A DNA stretch of 6,691 nt from Candidatus Rifleibacteriota bacterium (lineage in GTDB: Bacteria; UBP17; UBA6191; JACPRK01). This document shows positions 1 through 5,350 of this stretch, one piece after another. The position numbers were made by a program, and so were the translations under genes. The notes under the pieces are model-generated. The model worked only from the letters and a program-made list of their open reading frames with translations. It was not told the origin of the DNA and made no database searches. The DNA lies in the NCBI GenBank assembly GCA_016213865.1, contig JACQZL010000049.1, positions 1-6,691 on the forward strand, in the 5' to 3' direction. Within the stretch, counting starts at the first letter, position 1; each line of letters opens with the position of its first letter.

Positions 1-1824
1 CCCTCCGGCTCCGGCAGGAGAGGCTCCAGAGGGCCCGCAGGCGGGACCTCCTCACCTGCGGCCTCTTCCGGCTCCTCGCCTCCCGCAGCATCCCTCCTCG
101 CTGCGAGCTCCTCGCGGTTCGGGCCGAGGAGAAAGGCCTGGAGCTGGTGGTCGACTACGGCTCCGACGTCCCTTCTCGGGTCGTGGGCGACGAAGGGCGC
201 ATCCGGCAGGTCCTGACGAATCTGGTGGGCAACGCTGTCAAGTTCACTCCGCGCGGCTACGTCCTCCTCCAGGTTGCCCAGCGGGCCTCCTCGGCGCAAG
301 AGGCCCTCCTGCGCATCACGGTGACGGACACCGGGATTGGCATTGCCCCGGAACAGCTCTCGAAGCTCTTCCAGAAGTTCGTGCAAGCCGACGCCACGAC
401 CACTCGCCGTTACGGAGGCACGGGGCTGGGCCTGGCAATCGCCCGACATTTGGTCGAGCTGATGGGCGGACGCCTGGGCGCTTCGTCCGAGCCGGGTCAC
501 GGTTCGGCCTTCTGGTTCGAGCTGACCTTACCCCTCGGGTCGGCCGAGCCGGCCGTGGATGTCCCGAGGCCTGAGTTGCGGCGGGCGCGCGTCCTGATTG
601 TCGACGACAACGAGGCCAATCGGAACGTCCTGGCGGGATACCTGGCCGGCTGGGGCCTGCGTCATGACGTCGTCGCCGGCGGCGCCGAGGCGCTCGAGTG
701 GCTCACGGGTGCCGTCGCGGAGGGCGACCCCTACACGATCGCGCTGATCGACTACCTGATGCCGGGACTGGACGGCCTGCAACTGGCCGCCCGCATCCGG
801 GCGATTCCCGAGCTCGCCGGCACGGCGCTGATCGCACTCTCCTCGATAGGTCACCTGGAGCGGTCCAGGTTTGCGGAGGCCGGGTTCGCGGCCTTCCTGG
901 TCAAGCCGGTCCGCCAGTGCTATCTGCTCAGTGCTCTCGTGGAGGTCTTCGGCCAGGTGGCAAAGGAGATCCTCGCTCCCCGTGCCTGGGCTCCGCCGCT
1001 GGCCGTCGAGCCCGAGCCTCCGCATCCTCGGATCAGCGCCCGGGTGCTGGTGGTGGAGGACAACCAGGCCAACCAGCTCGTCGCAAGCAAGCTCCTCGAA
1101 GCCACCGGATGCCGAGTCGACGTGGCCGGAAACGGCAAGGAGGCACTGGAGATGCTCGAGGTCGTTTGCTACGACCTCGTCTTCATGGACTGCCAGATGC
1201 CGGAGATGGACGGCTACGAGGCGACGAGCATCATTCGGTGCCGCCAGCACATCCCTCCGGGCGCCACGCCCGCCGGCGTCCAGATTGTCGGCCTCACTGC
1301 CGCTGTGCCTTCGCGCCGGGATGGACGATTATCTGACCAAACCGGTGCTGCAGAAGCACTTCGTCGAGGCCCTTCAGAGGTGGCTCCCGGCGGGTGGCAG
1401 GGCGGCGGCCGGCCGCGAGGAAGGCCTGGCGGCCACGCGGAGCCCGGAGCGCGAGCGGGTGTCGGTGATGCTCGAGACGCTGGAGCGGGACGACGTGGCC
1501 CACATGGTCGAGAGCTTCGAGGCCGACCTGGGGTCGATCCTGGGAACGCTCAAGCGGGCAGCCCAGGAGGCGGATGGCGAGACGCTGGCGCGGGCCGCTC
1601 ACGAACTCAAGGGGTCCAGCTTGAGCTTTGGAGCGAGGCGGCTCTCGAACGTCTGTGGGCGACTGGAAGAGCTGGGCCGAGAGGGTGCGCTGGAGGGCGT
1701 TCTGCCTCTGGTCGAGGAGCTGGAGTCCTCGGCAGGCTACGTGAAGCGCGAGCTGGAGGCCGCGTTGAGCGCGGGGGCGGCCCGTCCGAGCCTTTGGCCT
1801 CGCGTCTCGAGCTCGGGGCCCTGA
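1..1824 (+). pseudogene. Hybrid sensor histidine kinase (HATPase-REC-REC-Hpt), 5'-partial and frameshifted
   Basis: This would autophosphorylate and pass phosphate through receiver domains to a histidine phosphotransfer (Hpt) domain, as in BarA/ArcB-type phosphorelays. The window opens inside the gene; the frame is set by codons starting at position 3. Clear homology begins near 105 (LLAVRAEEKGLEL). The ATPase domain shows the N box (NLVGNAVKFT, Asn at 219-221), G1 (DTGIGI, 327-344), the F box (LFQKF) and G2 (GGTGLGL, from 414). Receiver 1 spans about 585-950, with acidic pair DD at 603-608, phospho-acceptor Asp at 750-752 (IDYLMPGLDG) and Lys at 903-905. Receiver 2 begins about 1041, with its acceptor Asp at 1188-1190 (MDCQMPEMDG). 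After LTAA (ending 1304) the frame is lost: CLRAGMDDYLTKP continues in another frame from 1306, and about eight expected residues are missing. The original frame runs on as nonsense to a stop at 2154-2156. The sensor and HisKA parts lie outside the window or are not recognisable. A true mutation and an assembly error cannot be told apart here. Confidence 0.8.
1306..1824 (+). CDS. Detached 3' part of the hybrid kinase: end of second receiver plus Hpt domain
   Basis: This is the out-of-frame continuation of the hybrid kinase. It starts with the end of a receiver domain (CLRAGMDDYLTKPV, conserved Lys at 1339-1341). A linker rich in Ala, Gly, Arg and Glu follows, then an Hpt domain over about 1490-1780. 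The Hpt signature is AAHELKGSS, with the phospho-accepting His at 1600-1602, followed by GARRLSNVCGRLEELGR, the usual second helix of the bundle. The stop is TGA at 1822-1824. No independent start is convincing: ATG at 1321 lies inside the receiver fold and has no clear ribosome site. Codon use is strongly GC3-biased throughout, so this stretch was under coding selection until recently. If translated separately it would give an Hpt domain of a plausible size, but I read it as a gene fragment. Confidence 0.7.
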   Translation, partial: CLRAGMDDYLTKPVLQKHFVEALQRWLPAGGRAAAGREEGLAATRSPERERVSVMLETLERDDVAHMVESFEADLGSILGTLKRAAQEADGETLARAAHELKGSSLSFGARRLSNVCGRLEELGREGALEGVLPLVEELESSAGYVKRELEAALSAGAARPSLWPRVSSSGP

Positions 1825-1830
1825 GCCCCG
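1814..1830 (+). terminator. Possible weak hairpin at end of hybrid kinase
   Basis: Perfect 6-bp stem CGGGGC (1814-1819) / GCCCCG (1825-1830) with loop CCTGA, which contains the stop codon. No T tract follows, so this is at best a weak or factor-assisted terminator. In sequence this GC-rich it may be chance. Confidence 0.25.
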
Positions 1831-1907
1831 CGGCCGCAAGGCGGGTGCTCTGCGCGCGCGCCGGTGGTCTGTTTAGCGTCCCCGCATCATGGGGCAGAGA
1901 GGACCAA

Positions 1908-1972
1908 ACGCAAAGACGCCAGGAAATGCTGATCAATAGGACCTTCTTTGCGTCCTGGCGCCTTTGCGTCCT
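1908..1972. repeat. 17-bp inverted repeat with duplicated CTTTGCGTCCT unit
   Basis: The left arm at 1908-1924 (ACGCAAAGACGCCAGGA) is the reverse complement of 1953-1969 with a single mismatch, separated by a 28-base loop. Read as minus-strand RNA, the mismatch becomes a G-U pair, so the hairpin would be fully paired in that direction. The right side also contains an 11-base direct repeat, CTTTGCGTCCT, at 1946-1956 and 1962-1972 (period 16). The word resembles short 'GCGTC-TTTGCG' intergenic repeats seen in many environmental bacterial genomes; that resemblance is from memory and unchecked. No transposase is nearby. Confidence 0.65.
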
Positions 1973-2033
1973 TGCGTTGAAGACAGGCACCGTGGCCACT
2001 CGACGACGCGGCTCTCCACTTTTCAGGGACGCT

Positions 2034-2212
2034 CCCGTGGTCTGGGGGTGCGCTCGCGGTTCATGGGTGAAACTGGTAGGGCCAGCCTCCGTGCCGGCCC
2101 AGGAAGCCGCGCCAAGACTGGCGAGTCCGGAAACCGGCCAGCGGCAGGGGAGATAGGATCGCCGCCGTGGCAATGCGGCTCCCCGCATTCCGCGAGCGCA
2201 CCCGTGGTCTGG
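2034..2212. repeat. Linked 12-bp direct repeat and 14-bp inverted repeat
   Basis: CCCGTGGTCTGG occurs perfectly at 2034-2045 and again at 2201-2212. Directly after the first copy lies GGGTGCGCTCGCGG (2046-2059). Its exact reverse complement, CCGCGAGCGCACCC, is at 2190-2203, overlapping the start of the second copy by three bases. The 130 bases between the inverted arms contain no gene. The arrangement could be a decayed small mobile element, a REP-like unit or a long-range hairpin. No target-site duplication or transposase was seen. Confidence 0.55.
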
Positions 2213-2345
2213 CAAGCAGAGACGTTCCGGAAGAGGTATGATCAAGTCAGGCCAGTGTGTCCTGCGTCGAGGGCACCGAGAACTCGGGCAAGAGGTGCAG
2301 CGCTCTCGCGGATGGCCGCCACAGCCGGCCCGCGGGCCGTGCGAG

Positions 2346-2350
2346 AGGAG
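2346..2350 (+). promoter_or_regulatory. Shine-Dalgarno site fixing the start of the DUF5946-like gene
   Basis: AGGAG with a 7-base spacer to ATG at 2358. The open frame extends upstream to another ATG at 2238, but the intervening 40 residues look non-coding and that ATG has a poorer context, so this site supports the shorter protein. Confidence 0.65.
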
Positions 2351-2357
2351 CACTGCC

Positions 2358-2846
2358 ATGTTCACGCACGTCGACGAGTCCCAATCGGGCAAGCCGGGGT
2401 GCCTGGCTTGTTCGACGGGAATGGTCTCGAATGAGCGCCCGTGCCGCGAGGCGTTTCACGAACTGTCCGTGCTCGAGTGCTCGGACTCGGGTTACGGGAG
2501 AATGCGCTTCGTGAGTGTCGACGCGTTCGTCCTTCAACACCCCAAGGAGAAGAGGCCCAAGTTGCTGGCCTTTCATCTGCTGCGACTGTACTGGCTGCTG
2601 CATATCGCCGGAGCGAATGAGAGCGCAAGACCCGGTCCCTTGGCCTCTCTGGTATCTGGAGGTCTGGATGAGCTGCCTGTGCTGGAGCCGCCGCGTAGCT
2701 CGGGCGCGTTGACCGTCGCCGACGTCGGACATGCGCCGACGGCCGACGAGCACTGCGAGCGCGTCCTCGGCTGGGCCAAGTCGGTCTGGCAGTCCTGGTC
2801 GTGTCACCACTCCTGGGTCCTCGAGTACTTCAAGTCTCGCAGTTAG
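2358..2846 (+). CDS. DUF5946-like small Cys/His protein of unknown function
   Basis: This is a 162-residue protein without signal peptide or membrane segment, so probably cytoplasmic. By recall of family sequence patterns it matches DUF5946, which has no assigned biochemical role. Visible landmarks: a CxxC pair at Cys15/Cys18 (GCLACSTG), Cys29 and His34 (PCREAFHEL), DAFVLQHP (55-62), a helical AFHLLRLYWLLH (71-82), PPRSSGALTVADV (111-123), and a C-terminal WAKSVWQSW followed by paired His150/His151. The Cys and His residues could bind a metal; this is inference. The TAG stop (2844-2846) lies 26 bases before the TIR-domain gene's ATG, which suggests cotranscription. About 34 of its 162 codons end in A or T by hand count (GC3 near 79%), compared with about 90% for the kinase and PilT-like gene, which hints at separate ancestry. 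The coding call is firm; the family name is less so. Confidence 0.78.
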   Translation: MFTHVDESQSGKPGCLACSTGMVSNERPCREAFHELSVLECSDSGYGRMRFVSVDAFVLQHPKEKRPKLLAFHLLRLYWLLHIAGANESARPGPLASLVSGGLDELPVLEPPRSSGALTVADVGHAPTADEHCERVLGWAKSVWQSWSCHHSWVLEYFKSRS

Positions 2847-2860
2847 CACGCTCGGCAGGC

Positions 2861-2865
2861 GGAGG
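2861..2865 (+). promoter_or_regulatory. Shine-Dalgarno site fixing the start of the TIR gene
   Basis: GGAGG with a 7-base spacer to ATG at 2873. An in-frame upstream ATG at 2801 lies inside the previous gene and lacks such a site, so 2873 is preferred. The site falls in the 26-base gap between the two genes, so each has its own ribosome site within one probable transcript. Confidence 0.65.
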
Positions 2866-2872
2866 TGTCGGC

Positions 2873-3655
2873 ATGGGCAACACCCTTACGGATCTCAAGG
2901 ACGAGCTCGCCCGCTCTCTCAACGAACAAAGTGAGAGGTGGTTCCGCGAGCGAATCTCGACGGGCAACACGGACCCGGACCTCCCCTGGCTCTGCAAGGC
3001 CAGAGACCGGGTGTATTGGTCCGCTGGCGAGACGGTCCGGGCCCTGCAAATGACGGAAGACACGCCACTGGCGGACTTCTACACGGCCGTACTCGGTGCG
3101 GTGGGCGCCTGTGCCCCCGCGGATGGCGCCGAGTACTGGCCCGACAACATCATGAAGATGGCCATGGCAGAGGTCACCGAGTTCATAGCGGCTCGCGTTC
3201 CGGCCGAGTACCGCGCAGAGCATTCGCGCGCGATGTCAGAGCGCGGACGCGTTCGTCTCTTTCTCTCCTTCTCGTCGAAGGACTCGACCGCGGTCGAGAA
3301 GCTCGGCCAGGCCCTGCGGCAACTCGGCATCCATGTCTCGTATGACGCGAGCGACGACCCCAGGCACTTCCGGGATGTCCCGCGAGCCACCGAATCGGAC
3401 GTGTTGTGCGTGGTCCTGTCGAAGACCTCGGTGGCCACGCGATGGGTCCAGTTCGATGTTCGGAAGGCCGTGGAGCGCGACGTCGCCGGGCGAATGCGGA
3501 TCTTGGCCATTCGACTGGACGACTGTCCCGAGCCCGAGTACCTCAGGCACCTGCGTCAGCCCACTCTTTGTCTCGGACATGGCGAACCCGAAGCCGTGGA
3601 GGAACTGGCCAGGTCGATTGTGGCTGCGCTGGACGGCCCCTGGAAGACCACGTGA
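2873..3655 (+). CDS. TIR-domain protein with unrecognised N-terminal domain
   Basis: This 260-residue soluble protein has a C-terminal TIR domain (about 126-254). Bacterial TIR domains commonly hydrolyse NAD+ or make cyclic ADP-ribose signals in anti-phage systems; others act as protein-binding modules. The domain shows RLFLSFSSKD (128-137), the second-strand LGIHVSYD (151-158), ATESDVLCVVLSKTS (172-186) and the helix SVATRWVQFDVRKA (186-199). The usual WxxxE motif, which carries the catalytic Glu, reads WVQFD, so Asp195 (codon 3455-3457) occupies that position. The BB-loop segment DASDDPRHFRDVPRATESD lacks the usual PG(D/E) pattern. Residues 1-120 are helical and Trp-rich (Trp23, Trp39, Trp49, Trp89) and match no family I recognise; they may be a sensor or oligomerisation part. 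There is no signal peptide or membrane segment. The start is set by GGAGG at 2861. The gene follows the DUF5946-like gene by 26 bases and has similar, lower GC3. It ends 12 bases from the convergent kinase. Confidence 0.85.
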   Translation: MGNTLTDLKDELARSLNEQSERWFRERISTGNTDPDLPWLCKARDRVYWSAGETVRALQMTEDTPLADFYTAVLGAVGACAPADGAEYWPDNIMKMAMAEVTEFIAARVPAEYRAEHSRAMSERGRVRLFLSFSSKDSTAVEKLGQALRQLGIHVSYDASDDPRHFRDVPRATESDVLCVVLSKTSVATRWVQFDVRKAVERDVAGRMRILAIRLDDCPEPEYLRHLRQPTLCLGHGEPEAVEELARSIVAALDGPWKTT

Positions 3656-3667
3656 CGGCCAACCGCA

Positions 3668-5131
3668 TCATCCGGCCGGGGCCTTCGCTTCCGGAATGAC
3701 AAAGAAGAACCTGCTGCCGGCGCCTGGCTTGCTCTCGACCCAGAGCTTGCCGCCGTGGGCTTCCACGAGCTGCTTGCAGATCGCAAGTCCCAGCCCGCGG
3801 CCGTCCGTGCCGCAACTCGTCGCCCCGGCCCTCTGAAAGGCCTCGAAGATCCGTCTCTGGTCGGCGTCCGAGATGCCCGGCCCGTGGTCCTCGACCATGA
3901 ACTGGACCTCGCCCTTGTGCGGTTCGGTCACCGAGATCCGGATGGTGTCGCCGGCGCGCGAGTACTTGATCGCATTGCCGATCAGGTTTGCCAGCACCTG
4001 TTCCACCTCGGCCGGATCGCATGAAATCGTCGTGAAGTCCTGGGTGCCTTCGACGATCAGTTGCTGGTCTCGTTCCATGGCCTGGCTTCTCAGGTCGGCC
4101 ACGCATAGTCCAACGAGCTCTTCCAGGTCGATGGGCCGCCGGTAGATCTGCACCTTGCCCGATTCGAGCAAGAGGCCGTCCAGGAAGGACGTAACGAGTT
4201 TCAGCACGACTCGCAGCCGTCGCTCGAGGAGGTCGACGTAGACGAGCCTGTTGGCCTCGGTCTTTCGCGGATCGCGCAACGCGGAGACGGCCAGGAGCAT
4301 CGTGCTGAGCGGCGAGCGCAGGTCGTGGATTGCCATCGAGTGAAATCGGGTGCGGACCTCCGCCAGGCGTTCGAGCTCCTCGGCAGTGCGGTCGAAGCAG
4401 TGGAGGATGGACGCGATTTCACCCGGGGCACCTCTCGAGGGAAGCATCGGCGTCAGGCGGACCGCGAAGTCGCCGTCGCCCAGGCGGCGAAAACCGGCAT
4501 CCAGGACGAGGACGCCCCGGGTCAGCTTGTTGGTGAAAGACCCCAGCAGGGCCAAGCAAGCGAGGAACGGCGACAGGCACAGCGCGGCCAGCAAGGTCCA
4601 TTGACTCGACATCGTCTGCTGCAGGGCGACCTGGTTGTTCGCCAACCTGCGGTGCACGTCCTCGTCCATGGCTCGCAGCACGCGAAACTGCGACTCGGTC
4701 TCCTCGCGCAGCAGGCGGGTTGCAGCTCGCAGCTCGGCCAGCGTTCGGGAAGGACGCCTCCGCACCAGGTCCCCCAGGAGCACCTCGTACTTGCGTTGCT
4801 GGCTGCGCAGCTCGAGCAACCGCTTGAGTGTGGAGAGCGACGGCTGCGCCTCCTCCAGAGACGCGTCCTCCAGCCGGCGCAGCTCCAGCAGCCGGGTGCT
4901 CCTGGCGAGGTCCTCCTCCGTCGGGTCCAACAGCAGGTCGTCGGTGAGGTTGGCCTGCTCGAGCCCAAACTCGCAGAGGTTGCGGATGCCCTGTCTCTCC
5001 CGGTCGAGCTGCACCCGCTCCAAGACGGTGCCCTGGACCCCATGCAAGATGTGGGCGCCGATGATGACGACCGCCACGAGAATGGCGGCGTTGAACAGCA
5101 GGTAGGCCAGGAGGCGATTGCGCAGAGACAT
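3668..5131 (-). CDS. Membrane sensor histidine kinase (HAMP-HisKA-HATPase), orphan
   Basis: This 487-residue inner-membrane kinase would sense a signal through its extracytoplasmic region and phosphorylate an unknown response regulator. In order: TM1 about 7-29 (LLFNAAILVAVVIIGAHIL); a highly charged, helical, Leu/Arg/Glu-rich sensor region 30-178 without a recognisable PAS or Cache fold, perhaps a helical bundle; TM2 about 179-200; a HAMP-like linker 200-255 (LDAGFRRLGDGDFAVRL); HisKA with phospho-acceptor His269 (MAIHDLRSPLS); and an ATPase domain with N box (LANLIGNAIKYS, Asn382/Asn386), G1 (VEDHGPGIS, Asp415), F box (IFEAF) and G2 (GRGLGLAICKQL, 444-455). All catalytic motifs are intact and the length is normal. 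I chose ATG at 5129-5131 because TM1 follows directly and GGTG lies a few bases upstream. An in-frame GTG at 5183-5185 would add 18 basic residues. No regulator is adjacent. The gene is divergent from the PilT-like gene and convergent with the TIR gene. Confidence 0.92.
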   Translation of the reverse strand: MSLRNRLLAYLLFNAAILVAVVIIGAHILHGVQGTVLERVQLDRERQGIRNLCEFGLEQANLTDDLLLDPTEEDLARSTRLLELRRLEDASLEEAQPSLSTLKRLLELRSQQRKYEVLLGDLVRRRPSRTLAELRAATRLLREETESQFRVLRAMDEDVHRRLANNQVALQQTMSSQWTLLAALCLSPFLACLALLGSFTNKLTRGVLVLDAGFRRLGDGDFAVRLTPMLPSRGAPGEIASILHCFDRTAEELERLAEVRTRFHSMAIHDLRSPLSTMLLAVSALRDPRKTEANRLVYVDLLERRLRVVLKLVTSFLDGLLLESGKVQIYRRPIDLEELVGLCVADLRSQAMERDQQLIVEGTQDFTTISCDPAEVEQVLANLIGNAIKYSRAGDTIRISVTEPHKGEVQFMVEDHGPGISDADQRRIFEAFQRAGATSCGTDGRGLGLAICKQLVEAHGGKLWVESKPGAGSRFFFVIPEAKAPAG

Positions 5132-5223
5132 CTTCGACCACCGTCCGGTGCGGGTCCGACGAAAAACGCGGTCCGTGCGAGGCACACGACCGGCCGGAGT
5201 AGTCCCACCGAGGAGACCGCATG

Positions 5224-5229
5224 ATTATA
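5224..5229 (-). promoter_or_regulatory. Possible -10 element (TATAAT) for the sensor kinase
   Basis: A perfect TATAAT on the minus strand in otherwise GC-rich DNA, pointing toward the kinase and about 90 bases upstream of its ATG. No good TTGACA-like -35 is found at 15-19 bases; the best is CTGCCC with 15-base spacing. It has no extended -10 TGn. Either another factor helps or the match is chance. Confidence 0.35.
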
Positions 5230-5350
5230 CGCCGGTTAGTCTATGGGCAGCGCCGGCCGTCCCAGCCCGACGTGAGGGTTCGCATCGCTGCCAGATGCTA
5301 AGCTGGAGCCGTCCCCGCGGCCTGTTGCGAGGCCCGGATCGGAGGTCGCG

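Larger units (their letters stand above)
1825..2357. other. Gene-free intergenic region with repeats
   Basis: All frames here read as compositionally random, Arg/Pro/Ser-rich peptides with no recognisable domain, and codon bias is lost after the stop at 1824. The open frame running to 2156 is only the read-through of the frameshifted kinase. The region holds the inverted repeat at 1908-1969 and the linked repeats at 2034-2212. The first part also has shorter echoes of the later repeats: GGTGGTCTG at 1863-1871 and TCCCCGCAT at 1879-1887, the latter recurring at 2180-2188. It must also contain whatever promoter serves the downstream two-gene unit; TATGAT at 2237-2242 is the best -10-like string, but it lacks a matching -35. 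Confidence 0.7.

Noticed and set aside
1..140. Minus-strand reading at the window start giving an Ala/Glu/Pro-rich linker-like peptide
   Set aside because: It continues antisense to the kinase ATPase domain with no supporting motif, so it is most likely a compositional shadow.
528..1250. Long minus-strand open frame opposite the hybrid kinase
   Set aside because: It is antisense to clear ATPase and receiver motifs and its product is Arg/Gln/Asp-rich with no domain. It is a shadow caused by GC3-biased codons.
1825..2156. Continuation of the kinase's first frame as a C-terminal extension
   Set aside because: After the break near 1305 this frame is out of phase with the conserved receiver end and Hpt domain, and its sequence has no domain. 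It is read-through, not an extension.
2237..2242. TATGAT as a -10 box for the two-gene unit
   Set aside because: It matches 5 of 6 bases, but no TTGACA-like hexamer lies 16-18 bases upstream, so it is not listed as a promoter.
2238..2357. Longer start for the DUF5946-like protein at ATG 2238
   Set aside because: The extra 40 residues look non-coding, and ATG 2358 has AGGAG at ideal spacing.
1607..2392. Minus-strand open frame across the intergenic region
   Set aside because: The composition is Arg/Pro/Ser-rich and random, it overlaps the Hpt domain on the other strand, and no motif or ribosome site supports it.
4325..5224. Plus-strand open frame of about 300 residues opposite the sensor kinase
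   Set aside because: It is Gln/Glu/Arg-rich low-complexity sequence, antisense to an intact kinase with all motifs.
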